Positions 24,333 to 33,448 are shown, numbered from the stretch's first letter. The stretch is 41,659 bases of DNA from DAOOOW01 sp035387885 (GCA_035387885.1 DAOOOW010000009.1:1-41659); one strand, 5' to 3'. Numbers and translations: made by a program. Notes: a model not told the origin generated them from the letters alone.

Positions 24333-26258
24333 CTATGATTCAGCCATCATTTTTCTGATTTTATTTAAGCCCCTGCTTCTATTCTGTCTGTCGGCATCAG
24401 ACATCGCCTCATCGTTCCCTTCTTGAATTCTTCTAATTGCTTCTTTTTGTTTTTCTGGGAGATTGTCAGTATATTTTTGTATTTTTGCCATATCTTCTTG
24501 ATTATTTAGTTGTTTAATAAAGTCATCATCACCTGGGATGTTTTCCAAAAAGCCTTCTTCTAAGTCGTGTTCTAAGGTAATATATTGGTCGCTTTTTTTA
24601 ATACGGCTACTGGTTATTATTTTTAAGCGTAGATTATAACTTAGATAACCAATAAAACTATCATTTTTTGATAAATCAAAATTCCAAATTAATTCCATAA
24701 TTGCCACATTTGCGTCTCCAAACAAATCATCGTTTTCTAAATTGTGTTTTTCCTCATAGGACTTTTCATAATAGCTTTTTATTGGTGTTTGTAATTCCAA
24801 TGAGCGTATTATCTTTTTAACTAAGTTTTCAAATGTTTTACTTATTAAGAGGATAAAAGCATCCTTAAAATATTTTTCTTCCTCTGTTATTTCTTTCTCT
24901 TCCAGTCTTTTTACTCCTATTATTTTTTGGATATTAATAACGAAGTTAATTAAAATATCATCTTTTATTCCATTATCAATAGCTTGATTCTTAAATAATT
25001 TAATTATTTGTTCCAAGACCTCTTTGGGGGTTTTGGAACAAAAAAATCTAAAACTTTCAAATACTGGTAAGTAAATTACACGGGTTATTCCACTTCGTAT
25101 TTCTGTAAGTGCAATACAATTATCAACCTGTAATTTTATAAAAGCCATTCTTTTGTCTAATTCATTTTGGTAATAATCTAAAAACCATTTCTTAAGTTGT
25201 AATGATTTTTTTCCATCTTCTTCAATTATTTTTACTCCATAATTTAATCCATCAAGCATCGCTCCCTTACCAAAAAAATTGACTTCAGCTTTCTCATCTT
25301 TTGGCATAAAGTTTCCTGAACGAAAAAGAATAATTACTATCGCCATTTTAATAGCCAGCGAGGCAACAAAACCTTCTGGCTTATATTTTTCTCCAAAATA
25401 CTTTCTGCCTATTTTTTCAGTTTCTTCCTTTAAAAGCATTTCATAAATCATAGACATGTGATTATCTGGTGAAGAAAGTAGTATAAAATCAGTATAGAGA
25501 ATATCGCACCCACTTAGATGCATTTTTTTGTCTTTATTCCATTCACTAGATCCATACAGAGAGACATATAGTGAGTTTATAATACCTTTGGCATAATCCT
25601 CGCTTTCTATAAGTTGGTCGGTCAGTGTTGAAAACAATTTAATTATCTCTGTGCAATTTTTAGTTATTGAGATTTTTTTATTATTCAGCCATAATCCAAC
25701 ATAAATTATTTTACATTTCATCGCTTCTTTTGAATATTTGTCTTTATCTACTTCTATATCGTTAGCCCCATCATCAACTTTTTGTACAAAGCTTTCCTCG
25801 TCGGTTATGTCATTTTTAAGCAGTGCCTGGTTAATTAAGCATCTACCAAGTTCATCTTCCAGCGTTTCTTTTAGCAAATGAGGATACTCAAGAATTGTTG
25901 CTCTTAGTGCAGGCTCTTCTATGTCTGAAAAAACTTCTGTGATAGTTAATTTTTTTGAATATTTTTTTAATAGTTCAACAAGATATTTTTCATCATGAGT
26001 AAGATTGGGTAAGTCAGATATATTAAGATAATTATTTTTAACTAAATATTTTAGTGATCTTACTGTCCCATCAAAAAAAACCTCTTGCGGGGCATTTTTA
26101 ATATATCTGTTTATAGTATCAAGCAATTCTAAACATACTCTGGCACTTTTTCTATACCTTATAAGTTCTGCTATAAGTTCAAAATCATGTCTAACATTTG
26201 ACCACATAGCAAACTGTGCCTTACTCCAAAGATCAAACGATTCAAAATTCGGAATCAT
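24333..26258 (-). CDS. Sigma-factor-like protein with a large unknown N-terminal region, 641 aa
   Basis: The C-terminal third looks like a divergent sigma70-family factor. DDLFGDANVAIMELIWNFDLSKNDSFIGYLSYNLRLKI fits region 2 (about 510-550), and NLPEKQKEAIRRIQEGNDEAMSDADRQNRSRGLNKIRKMM fits a region-4 helix-turn-helix (about 600-640). The first 450 residues are helical and charged and match no family I know. It sits divergently from the type III restriction system with a 283-base spacer, and has its own terminator. It may direct transcription of the element's genes or sense a signal through its N-terminus (inference). Confidence 0.65.
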   Translation of the reverse strand: MIPNFESFDLWSKAQFAMWSNVRHDFELIAELIRYRKSARVCLELLDTINRYIKNAPQEVFFDGTVRSLKYLVKNNYLNISDLPNLTHDEKYLVELLKKYSKKLTITEVFSDIEEPALRATILEYPHLLKETLEDELGRCLINQALLKNDITDEESFVQKVDDGANDIEVDKDKYSKEAMKCKIIYVGLWLNNKKISITKNCTEIIKLFSTLTDQLIESEDYAKGIINSLYVSLYGSSEWNKDKKMHLSGCDILYTDFILLSSPDNHMSMIYEMLLKEETEKIGRKYFGEKYKPEGFVASLAIKMAIVIILFRSGNFMPKDEKAEVNFFGKGAMLDGLNYGVKIIEEDGKKSLQLKKWFLDYYQNELDKRMAFIKLQVDNCIALTEIRSGITRVIYLPVFESFRFFCSKTPKEVLEQIIKLFKNQAIDNGIKDDILINFVINIQKIIGVKRLEEKEITEEEKYFKDAFILLISKTFENLVKKIIRSLELQTPIKSYYEKSYEEKHNLENDDLFGDANVAIMELIWNFDLSKNDSFIGYLSYNLRLKIITSSRIKKSDQYITLEHDLEEGFLENIPGDDDFIKQLNNQEDMAKIQKYTDNLPEKQKEAIRRIQEGNDEAMSDADRQNRSRGLNKIRKMMAES

Positions 26259-26353
26259 AGTAATTTTAATAGTAATTTATACACCAATTTTAGCATTTTT
26301 GTCTGATAATACAAGGTCTTTTATTTTTTTGAAAAGTTTGGTATTATTATAAT

Positions 26354-26541
26354 AACAATTCAATTGCCTAAACCTCTGTTAAAGGGGCATGGCATAAAAA
26401 TCCTACGCGAATAAAGACGGTCTTCCGACCGGAGCTTATTCGCGTAGGTCGACAATCGAAAGGTTGTTGGTTAGTTCGAAAGGACTATCTTTCGGTTCGG
26501 AAGGCCTTTTTTGTTTTCTGACTGAATAAAACCTACGCGAA
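26354..26541 (+). promoter_or_regulatory. Long structured leader of the restriction-modification operon
   Basis: CCTACGCGAATAA (26402-26414) pairs perfectly with TTATTCGCGTAGG (26436-26448), with an inner CGGTC-TTCC-GACCG stem. A second hairpin, ACAATC-GAAA-GGTTGT (26452-26467), has a GNRA loop. A third hairpin with a T-run looks like a terminator (26479-26512). A further CCTACGCGAA copy (26532-26541) abuts the mod ATG and can pair with the same 3' arm (26439-26448). A TATAAT lies at 26348-26353, with a poor -35. Confidence 0.6.
26479..26512 (+). terminator. Intrinsic terminator (attenuator candidate) 30 bases before mod
   Basis: AAAGG (26479-26483) pairs with CCTTT (26505-26509), enclosing CTTTC-GGTTC-GGAAG, and a run of six Ts follows. 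It would stop transcripts coming from the upstream promoter before they enter mod unless it is prevented. Confidence 0.6.
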
Positions 26542-28377
26542 ATGTCCGATCAAAACAACAAAGAACTGCTTGACAAAATCAAGATTCTTGAAAATGAAAT
26601 CAAGCAACTTAAATCTCGCAAAAAATATGGCCTTGTTTGGGAAGATAAACCAGAACAGGTAGTTTTAGATTGCCAAACTAAAATTCCTGTTTTGAAGGAA
26701 GTTAAAAACAAAGCCATAATAACTGATAAAAATAAACCAGTTAATATTTTAATTGAGGGTGATAATTATCACTCTCTTTCTGTTTTAAATTATACCCACA
26801 AGGGCAAGATTGATGTCATTTACATTGATCCACCGTATAACACAGGAAATAAAGATTTTATTTACGATGACGATTTTAAAGATCCATTTGTGAGCAGAGA
26901 TGATAGCTTTAGGCATAGCAAATGGCTATCTTTTATGAAAAGAAGATTGGTGCTTGCCTTGGAATTACTTGCGGAAGACGGGGTTATTTTTATTTCAATA
27001 GATGACAACGAACAAGCGCAATTGAAACTACTTTGCGATTCTATTTTCGGAGAAAATAATTTTATAAACTGTATTAGTGTAAAGACAAAAAATAGCTCTG
27101 GGGCGAGTGGTGGAGGGGAAGATAAAAAACTTAAAAAACATATTGAGTATCTTTTGTTTTATTGCAAAAACAAAGATTTTTTTTCATATAAACCAGTTTA
27201 TCTTTACCGTGATTTAATGGAAATTATTAATGAAAAAGAAGAAAATAAAAAAGGTTTTGAATATAGGCAGGTTCTTTTGGATGAGGGAATTAGGGAATTT
27301 GTTAAAACAATCAAAGACGGGAGTGATAAAGATATAAAAATATATAAGCATAATAAATATAAAATTTCCACTATAAGTAAATTGATTAAAGAAAAAAAAA
27401 TAAATAAAGAAAAAATTTATTATGATTATTTTGATAGAATTTTTAGGGGTCAGCCAGCACAGTCTTCTATAAGGTCTAAAGTTAATGATGCAATTAATAA
27501 CGATAAGGGGCTTTTTTCAATCGAATATATTCCTCGTAGTGGTAAAAGAAAAAATATGATGGCCACAAGTCATTATCTAAATGGAGATTTGGTTAATTGG
27601 TTAAGTGATACGTCAAGAAGAACATTAAATAGAATTGAAAAATACGATAAAATTGGTACTTTATGGAGTGACCTAAGTTGGAACGGGTTATCTGGAGAGG
27701 GCGGTGTTGATTTTAAAAATGGCAAAAAACCCATTGATTTTATAAAAAGAATAATGTTATTACATCCTAAATCAGATATAACAGTTTTAGATTTTTTTGC
27801 TGGGTCAGGTTCCTCAGGACATGCCGTAATTGATTTAAATAATCAGGATAAACAAAATAGGACGTTTATTTTATGTGCCAGTAATGAATCTAATATATGC
27901 GAAGAAAAAACATATAAGAGAATCTATAATGTGGTATATGGTTATAACAATAAAAAACCTATTTGTGGTAATTTGCGTTATCTGAAAAATACTTTTATAG
28001 ATAAAAATAAAAATAAAGATGCGATGAAATTTAGGATAACAAGTGCTTCTACTGAAATACTTTGTCTCAAGGAAGGGGTTTTTGATGTTGTTGAAGAAGT
28101 CGGTGATGAATATTCCCCAACATATAAAATTGTAACAGGGAATACACAAAATGGTTCAAAAGTTATTGGTATTTATTTTGATATTAATTACGACAGATTA
28201 GAGGAAATGAGAAAAAAACTTTTAAAATATAAAGAAGAAAAAGTTGCTTATATATTCTCGCTTACGGATGAAAGTTTAGATATAAATCACGATGATTGGT
28301 TGCAAATTAAAATAGAGCCAATCCCCGAAAAGATATTAAAGGTTTATGAAGATATTTATAAATTAAATAAAAAATAA
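26542..28377 (+). CDS. mod: Type III restriction-modification system methyltransferase (Mod)
   Basis: Mod methylates adenine in a short asymmetric site and also gives Res its specificity. VIYIDPPYNTGNKDF (about residues 93-107) is catalytic motif IV, and VLDFFAGSGSSGHAVI (about 415) is the AdoMet-binding motif I, so it is a beta-class enzyme. The target-recognition region lies between. The length, 611 aa, is normal. The ATG has no Shine-Dalgarno site; instead a CCTACGCGAA repeat abuts it. The res gene follows after one base. Confidence 0.95.
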   Translation: MSDQNNKELLDKIKILENEIKQLKSRKKYGLVWEDKPEQVVLDCQTKIPVLKEVKNKAIITDKNKPVNILIEGDNYHSLSVLNYTHKGKIDVIYIDPPYNTGNKDFIYDDDFKDPFVSRDDSFRHSKWLSFMKRRLVLALELLAEDGVIFISIDDNEQAQLKLLCDSIFGENNFINCISVKTKNSSGASGGGEDKKLKKHIEYLLFYCKNKDFFSYKPVYLYRDLMEIINEKEENKKGFEYRQVLLDEGIREFVKTIKDGSDKDIKIYKHNKYKISTISKLIKEKKINKEKIYYDYFDRIFRGQPAQSSIRSKVNDAINNDKGLFSIEYIPRSGKRKNMMATSHYLNGDLVNWLSDTSRRTLNRIEKYDKIGTLWSDLSWNGLSGEGGVDFKNGKKPIDFIKRIMLLHPKSDITVLDFFAGSGSSGHAVIDLNNQDKQNRTFILCASNESNICEEKTYKRIYNVVYGYNNKKPICGNLRYLKNTFIDKNKNKDAMKFRITSASTEILCLKEGVFDVVEEVGDEYSPTYKIVTGNTQNGSKVIGIYFDINYDRLEEMRKKLLKYKEEKVAYIFSLTDESLDINHDDWLQIKIEPIPEKILKVYEDIYKLNKK

Positions 28378-28378
28378 T

Positions 28379-30670
28379 ATGCAAGCATCAGAAATAAAAT
28401 ATCAAATAACTGCTATACAAAATTTATCTACCGAGATATTAAGTTTTTTGGCAAAAAATACAAACGAGAGAATGTTCGCTGTTCTTAAGGCTCCAACAGG
28501 TAGCGGTAAAACATATATGGCTTCACAGATTATTGATAAAGTAGTTTCTGGCGTCAAGAACACTGCTTTTATTTGGCTCTCTATTGGTACTGGCAATATT
28601 CATATTCAAAGCAAAGAATCTCTCGAAAGATATTATGGGGAATCTCCAAAAGTAAGAACAATTGAATATGTTTGTTCTGGTTCACAAACATCCTTAAGAG
28701 AGGGAGAAATCTTGGTAATTAACTGGGAAAAAATACGGACAAAAGATAAAAAAGGTGAATGGAAAAATATTGCAATGAAAGATGGGGATAACATCAATTT
28801 TAGGGAGATATTAGATAACACCACAAATAATGGAATTAAAATAATTCTTATTGTTGATGAATCCCATCTTTCTCTTGACTCTGATCGTGGAAAAGAAATT
28901 GTTGAACTTATTAGACCAAGTATCACACTGGAAATTAGTGCTACACCAAAAATAAAATCTAGTGACGAATATAGAATCGTTTATCACGAAGAAGTAAAAG
29001 CGCAGGAAGTCATCGGTAGCGGAATGATCAAGAATCAGATTATTGTAAATGAAAATATTATTTCTGAAAAAGACTTCGAGTTAAGTTCATCAGAAGTACT
29101 TAGGCAAGCTTTTTTAAAAAGAAAAGAATTAAAAAAAATATACGAAAAAGAAGAGACAAATATAAATCCTCTTGTTTTAATTCAAGTAGCCAATGCCGAA
29201 GAGGGCGATGCAAAGATAGAAGAAATTGAGGAATTTTTAGAAAGAGAGGGCGTAAATAAAGATAACGGAAAACTGGCGATATGGTTGAGTGAGGATAAAG
29301 ACAAAATAAACCTCGTGGGAATCAGAGAAAACTATGCCAAACAAGAATTTTTGATTTTTAAGGAAGCAGTAGCGACAGGTTGGGATTGCCCTCGTGCTCA
29401 AATCCTCGTTAAGTACAGAGAAACTAAAAGTGAAATATTTAAAATCCAAGTTATTGGACGAATACTCAGAATGCCCGAGCAAAAACATTATAAAAATTCT
29501 CCAGCGTTAAATAAATGTTATATATATACAAATCAAAGTGAAGCCGATATTGATATAGAAAATTATAATCCAAACATACTCGGTGATTTATGTACAACGA
29601 GAAATGCTATTTACAAATCATTAAAACTTTTGTCTTACTATCGTAGCCGAGCTGATTATCAAGATATAAGAGCTGATTTTCACCCTATCTTTGCCAGTAA
29701 ATTAAAAGAAGCGTTTGAACTAAAAGATGGTGATAAAAAACAAAATATAATCAATTTAAAGGTTAAAAAGTTTATTTTTTCAGATATAGTTAAATTGAGT
29801 ATTTTTAATGAGACCGAAATAAATACTGAAAGTATTGATATTCTTGATCGCATTTCGGGAAGTTCTCAAGATGTTATCGCCACAGAAGGTGAAATTTATT
29901 TGCTTTTTCGCAAGAAAATGAAAAATAACATATACCCATTTACCAATATAGTAAGATCAACGGATATGCTTTGTAGTTCATGGTATATTTTTTGTAGCTT
30001 ATATTTATTTGAAAACATGAAAGATAATATTTTGGTTGCTCAGAAAATGTTTTTGAATAATAAAGATATAATTGTTCCAATTCTTAAAGAATCAGTAAAG
30101 GAATATGATGATAAAAAAATAAAGAAATCTGACAAAGAAAGAGATATTTACAATAATGACTTTGAAATTAAAGAAGTTGATTATCTATCAAGCAAGGAAT
30201 ATAAAAAAATAAAATATGAAAAATGTTTAATGTCTCCTTGTTATTTAAAAACAAATAGATCAGACCCAGAAAAAGAATTTGAAAAATATATTGATCAACA
30301 AAAGAATATAGCATGGTGGTATAAAAATGGTGCTTTAAGTGCAGAATATCTTGGTATTCGTTATGAGTACGATAATAAAGATGGGAAAGATAAAATTCAT
30401 ACTGCTTACCCCGATTATGTAGTTAAATACACAGATGAACGCATTGGTATTTTTGAAACAAAACACAAGGATGATGCTGAACACCAGACATGGACAAAAA
30501 CTAAAGCTGAAGCAATGGCAAAATACATAGAAGATGAAAATAAAAAAGGTAAAAATTTATTTGGAGGTATAGTTGTAAATAAAGATAATAATTACTCTGA
30601 CAAAGAATGGAGATTGAATGACAAACAAATGTTTGATCTTTATGATGAAAAAGACTGGATAAAAATATAA
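28379..30670 (+). CDS. res: Type III restriction-modification system endonuclease/helicase (Res)
   Basis: Res is an ATP-dependent enzyme that cuts DNA when it meets a convergent partner at unmethylated sites. Walker A APTGSGKTY is near residue 40, Walker B VDESH near 160, SATP near 183, and helicase motif VI QVIGRILRMP near 360. A PD-(D/E)XK nuclease follows near the end (YPDYVVKYTDERIGIFETKH, about 675-698). The length (763 aa) is a little short for Res, but all key motifs are present, so it looks active. It is one base after mod, in the same operon. Confidence 0.93.
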   Translation: MQASEIKYQITAIQNLSTEILSFLAKNTNERMFAVLKAPTGSGKTYMASQIIDKVVSGVKNTAFIWLSIGTGNIHIQSKESLERYYGESPKVRTIEYVCSGSQTSLREGEILVINWEKIRTKDKKGEWKNIAMKDGDNINFREILDNTTNNGIKIILIVDESHLSLDSDRGKEIVELIRPSITLEISATPKIKSSDEYRIVYHEEVKAQEVIGSGMIKNQIIVNENIISEKDFELSSSEVLRQAFLKRKELKKIYEKEETNINPLVLIQVANAEEGDAKIEEIEEFLEREGVNKDNGKLAIWLSEDKDKINLVGIRENYAKQEFLIFKEAVATGWDCPRAQILVKYRETKSEIFKIQVIGRILRMPEQKHYKNSPALNKCYIYTNQSEADIDIENYNPNILGDLCTTRNAIYKSLKLLSYYRSRADYQDIRADFHPIFASKLKEAFELKDGDKKQNIINLKVKKFIFSDIVKLSIFNETEINTESIDILDRISGSSQDVIATEGEIYLLFRKKMKNNIYPFTNIVRSTDMLCSSWYIFCSLYLFENMKDNILVAQKMFLNNKDIIVPILKESVKEYDDKKIKKSDKERDIYNNDFEIKEVDYLSSKEYKKIKYEKCLMSPCYLKTNRSDPEKEFEKYIDQQKNIAWWYKNGALSAEYLGIRYEYDNKDGKDKIHTAYPDYVVKYTDERIGIFETKHKDDAEHQTWTKTKAEAMAKYIEDENKKGKNLFGGIVVNKDNNYSDKEWRLNDKQMFDLYDEKDWIKI

Positions 30671-30761
30671 TAAAAATATAAAATACAAAATATGCTTAGA
30701 TTTAGTAGTTCCTCAAGCCTTAGAAACAATATATGTAAGAAAAAATATTAACAAAACCCAT

Positions 30762-31181
30762 ATGTCTACCCCAATCTACCTCGCCATCGCCATTTTAGTA
30801 ATAATCTTACTGGTCATTTTATTTTTATTAAAAAAACTAAACAATAAGATTAACGACATTGCTTTAAAAACAGATTTTTTTGACCAAAAATTAGATTCTT
30901 CAAATGAAACCATTCTCTTTAAAATGAATCAGCAGTATACAGAACTTATGACCAGCATAAAAAAACCAAACGAAGAACCGCAAGACAACAGGAGCGATGA
31001 AGATTTATATAAGCAAGCAAAAAAGTTAGTCATAGAATTTGGCAAAGCTTCAGCTTCGTTTATCCAGAGAAAATTAACATTGGGTTATGCTAAGTCTGCC
31101 GAACTTCTTGATAAGATGGAAGAAGAGGGCATTGTTGGCCGATCTAAAGGAATTAATCCAAGAGAAATATTAAAGAAATAG
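30762..31181 (+). CDS. Membrane-anchored orphan FtsK-gamma-like DNA-binding protein, 139 aa
   Basis: An N-terminal membrane helix (YLAIAILVIILLVILFLL, about 5-23) and a coiled linker lead to a C-terminal winged helix: AKKLVIEFGKASASFIQRKLTLGYAKSAELLDKMEEEGIVG. This closely matches the gamma domain that guides FtsK translocases along DNA. No ATPase motor is present in the protein or beside it. It may tether the element's DNA to the membrane or work with the host FtsK (inference). It follows res after 91 bases and has no clear ribosome binding site. Confidence 0.8.
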   Translation: MSTPIYLAIAILVIILLVILFLLKKLNNKINDIALKTDFFDQKLDSSNETILFKMNQQYTELMTSIKKPNEEPQDNRSDEDLYKQAKKLVIEFGKASASFIQRKLTLGYAKSAELLDKMEEEGIVGRSKGINPREILKK

Positions 31182-31425
31182 TGAGTATTAGTGTGAGGTA
31201 TTTAATAAACCAAATCTGACACCGTAGTCAGCGTTTTATTTATTCAACGCACTTCGCATATCACAGCTATTATATGCCATGGCTCAAATATACTTTAGAT
31301 TCGCCACGGCACATAATAGACAATATGCGAAATGCTGGAAAATGATTGCTGTCCGCTGTGAGTTAAATTAGATAAATTAAAAACCATCTTTAACCAGCTG
31401 GTTTTTTGATTGGGGAAAATTGGAG
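31182..31425. other. Non-coding spacer holding a large imperfect hairpin
   Basis: No gene is visible. TTCGCATAT (31253-31261) pairs with ATATGCGAA (31323-31331), and a 17-base arm at 31267-31283 pairs with 31303-31319 with two A-C mismatches that become G-U pairs on the minus strand. The loop is 19 bases. A 12-base perfect palindrome, AACCAGCTGGTT, is at 31392-31403, just before the next promoter, and may be an operator. Confidence 0.6.
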
Positions 31426-31454
31426 TTGACAGGAATTAAAATATGTGATATAAT
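31426..31454 (+). promoter_or_regulatory. Consensus promoter
   Basis: TTGACA (31426-31431), a 17-base spacer and TATAAT (31449-31454) match the consensus fully. It would drive 31522-31938 and 31980-32270. Confidence 0.9.
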
Positions 31455-31521
31455 AGCAATTATCAATAAAACAAATAAATCATTTAACAATAAGAATAGC
31501 AAGTTAAATTAGGGAGGTCGT

Positions 31522-31938
31522 ATGAAAGCGATTCGATTTTTTGTCACAGCCATAGTGCTTTTTATGGTTTTTGTACAGTGTGGCGACAACAAAGTTTGGA
31601 AAAATGTAGTCATTATGAATGACTACTGGCGGGAATGCTATTCTTTAAAACTCCCGGACGGTGAGTGTCATTTATGCATTTCTCTGAACGGCCAGGAGAT
31701 TCAAGTAACAGCCGTGGATTATAATTTTTATGGGCGTAATATCGAGCAAAACGTCCGTATAAATTCAGTTACCCATCGCTGGGAAGGAAGTTGGTCAACT
31801 TATGACAAAAAAATTGGTTTTAGTCGGTTATCGACAACGGGCGGATACGACGTGTTTTATGTGAAGTTTTTAAAACATACCCAAAAACTCCCACCGAGTG
31901 TCAGGGCAAAATTTGTCGATTTTTGGGGAATTAAATAA
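31522..31938 (+). CDS. Hypothetical exported protein, 138 aa
   Basis: An N-terminal signal helix (IRFFVTAIVLFMVFVQC, about 4-20) ends in a cysteine, so it may be a lipoprotein, though FVQC is a poor lipobox. The rest is rich in aromatic residues and beta-strand-like, with no family I recognise. AGGGAGG seven bases upstream fixes the ATG. It is followed by a second small gene after 41 bases under one promoter and one terminator. Confidence 0.65.
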   Translation: MKAIRFFVTAIVLFMVFVQCGDNKVWKNVVIMNDYWRECYSLKLPDGECHLCISLNGQEIQVTAVDYNFYGRNIEQNVRINSVTHRWEGSWSTYDKKIGFSRLSTTGGYDVFYVKFLKHTQKLPPSVRAKFVDFWGIK

Positions 31939-31979
31939 CTTTTCGTGTCATTACTATATTTATATTTTAGGAGAAAACA

Positions 31980-32270
31980 ATGGAAACCGTCCAAGATTTG
32001 GTAAAGGCAACAACTAACCACGACGATGTTGCTGTAGCACTCCAGGTGCAAGACGCTATCAGAAGTTTGCAGGACGAAGCGGAGATTTCGCCAAATACTC
32101 CCCTTTGTGCCAATGTATTGGAAAAAATCAGAACTCGTATTTATGATCTCAATCGTCAACCATCAAAACAGGATCCGTTTAATATGCTTTTTCAAGCGCT
32201 TGCCGGGAAAACAGGAAATCCTGTTGAGGCAGCTCTCCAGTACATTGAACAACTCATGAGACAACAATAA
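31980..32270 (+). CDS. Hypothetical helical protein, 96 aa
   Basis: The protein is soluble and helical (METVQDLVKATTNHDDVAVALQ, then a C-terminal LQYIEQLMRQQ). No known family is evident. AGGAGA with 6-base spacing precedes the ATG. It shares the promoter at 31426 with the exported protein before it, and a strong terminator follows. Confidence 0.65.
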   Translation: METVQDLVKATTNHDDVAVALQVQDAIRSLQDEAEISPNTPLCANVLEKIRTRIYDLNRQPSKQDPFNMLFQALAGKTGNPVEAALQYIEQLMRQQ

Positions 32271-32292
32271 TCATCATGGGTTGTACCGTTTT

Positions 32293-32327
32293 AATCCCTT
32301 GGATTACGTATGTTCAAGGGATTTTTT
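32293..32327 (+). terminator. Terminator of the two-gene unit
   Basis: AATCCCTTG and CAAGGGATT form a perfect 9-bp stem with a 13-base loop, followed by a T-run. Confidence 0.9.
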
Positions 32328-32444
32328 ATTTCCCCAAATTTACCACCGGCACATAAATATATTCATTAAACTCTCTTATTTTAGTTCCAACATCGTCCAC
32401 GAGGTGCAACCAAAAGACACTGATCAATTCGGTATTTTTTTTGT

Positions 32445-32472
32445 TTTACATAATATAGCATAGTAGTATAAT
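32445..32472 (+). promoter_or_regulatory. Promoter of the BRO-N/DinD-like gene
   Basis: TTTACA (32445-32450), a 16-base spacer and TATAAT (32467-32472) lie 25 bases before the ATG at 32498. Confidence 0.7.
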
Positions 32473-32497
32473 AAATAATAATAACCTAAAAAAGTTT

Positions 32498-33331
32498 ATG
32501 AAAAAATCAAATTCCATAATTTTATTTAATCAAAAACAAGTTCGTCGAATTTGGGATGAAGAAAAAGAGCTTTGGTATTTTTCTGTTGTTGATTTGATCG
32601 AGATATTAACCGAAAGTCCAAGGCCAAGAAAATATTGGTACGCTTTAAAAATAAAGTTAAAACAAGAGGGAAGTGAGTTGTCCCAAAAAGTGGGACAACT
32701 GAAATTAGAGTCTCCTGATGGTAAATTTTATTTAACCGATACCGCCGACACAGAAACAATGTTTAGAATAATTCAATCAATCCCTTCTCCAAAAGCCGAG
32801 CCATTAAAATTATGGTTGGCCAAAGTCGGTTATGAGAGGATAGAAGAAACCGAAGATCCAGAGCTTGCTTTTAATAGAGCTATAAAGACTTATTTACAAA
32901 AAGGTTATTCCAAAGAATGGATAAATCAAAGATTAAAAAGTATTGAAGTTAGAAAAGAATTAACTGATGAATGGCAAGTTAGGGGTATGCAAGAAGGCCT
33001 GGAATATGCAATTTTAACAAATGAAATTACTAAATCTTGGGCCGATAGAAGTGTTAAAGATTACAAAAAATTTAAGGGTTTAAAAAAAGAAAACTTGCGA
33101 GATAATATGACTAATTTGGAATTGATTTTAAATATGTTGGCAGAAGCCTCAACCTCTGAAATATCTAAAGAACAACAGCCAATCGGGTTGGAAAAAAATA
33201 AACAGGTGGCTCGCAAAGGTGGTTTGGCGGCTAAAAAAGCTAGGATGGAAATAGAAAAAGAAACTGGTAAAAGTGTGATAACCAATAAAAATGCCAAAAC
33301 CTTAAGAAATAGCCATTTAAAAAGAATATAA
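32498..33331 (+). CDS. BRO-N / DinD-like protein
   Basis: The first 100 residues (QKQVRRIWDEEKELWYFSVVDLIEILTESPRPRKYW) form a BRO-N domain, a DNA-binding type found in phage antirepressors and in DinD. The middle and C-terminal part (AIKTYLQKGYSKEWINQRLKSIEVRKELTDEWQVRGM and ARKGGLAAKKARMEIEKETG) is like DinD (DNA damage-inducible D), which inhibits RecA in E. coli. The length (277 aa) fits DinD. It is a solitary gene with its own promoter and terminator and no Shine-Dalgarno site. It may regulate the mobile element or answer DNA damage (inference). Confidence 0.85.
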   Translation: MKKSNSIILFNQKQVRRIWDEEKELWYFSVVDLIEILTESPRPRKYWYALKIKLKQEGSELSQKVGQLKLESPDGKFYLTDTADTETMFRIIQSIPSPKAEPLKLWLAKVGYERIEETEDPELAFNRAIKTYLQKGYSKEWINQRLKSIEVRKELTDEWQVRGMQEGLEYAILTNEITKSWADRSVKDYKKFKGLKKENLRDNMTNLELILNMLAEASTSEISKEQQPIGLEKNKQVARKGGLAAKKARMEIEKETGKSVITNKNAKTLRNSHLKRI

Positions 33332-33356
33332 AATTTTAGGTGCAATTTTCAAAAAC

Positions 33357-33381
33357 CCAGAGTCCAAAACTCTGGTTTTTT
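33357..33381 (+). terminator. Terminator of the BRO-N/DinD-like gene
   Basis: CCAGAGT and ACTCTGG form a 7-bp stem with loop CCAAA, then TTTTTT. Confidence 0.88.
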
Positions 33382-33420
33382 AGTTTATTTTATTTCAAAA
33401 TAAAATGTAGTATAGATCGC

Positions 33421-33448
33421 TTGACCTTTTAATATATAAGTATAAAAT
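33421..33448 (+). promoter_or_regulatory. Promoter of the 111-aa gene
   Basis: TTGACC (33421-33426) and TAAAAT (33443-33448) are 16 bases apart; a TATAAT at 33448-33453 is an alternative -10 at poor spacing. The gene starts at 33509. Confidence 0.55.

Noticed and set aside
31242..31368. Possible integron attC site: ATTCAAC (RYYYAAC) at 31242 and GTTAAAT (GTTRRRY) at 31362 flank a large hairpin.
   Set aside because: The stem is off-centre: 4 bases from the left box but 30 from the right, and no L''/L' boxes pair. No integron integrase is present, and such short degenerate boxes occur by chance in AT-rich DNA.
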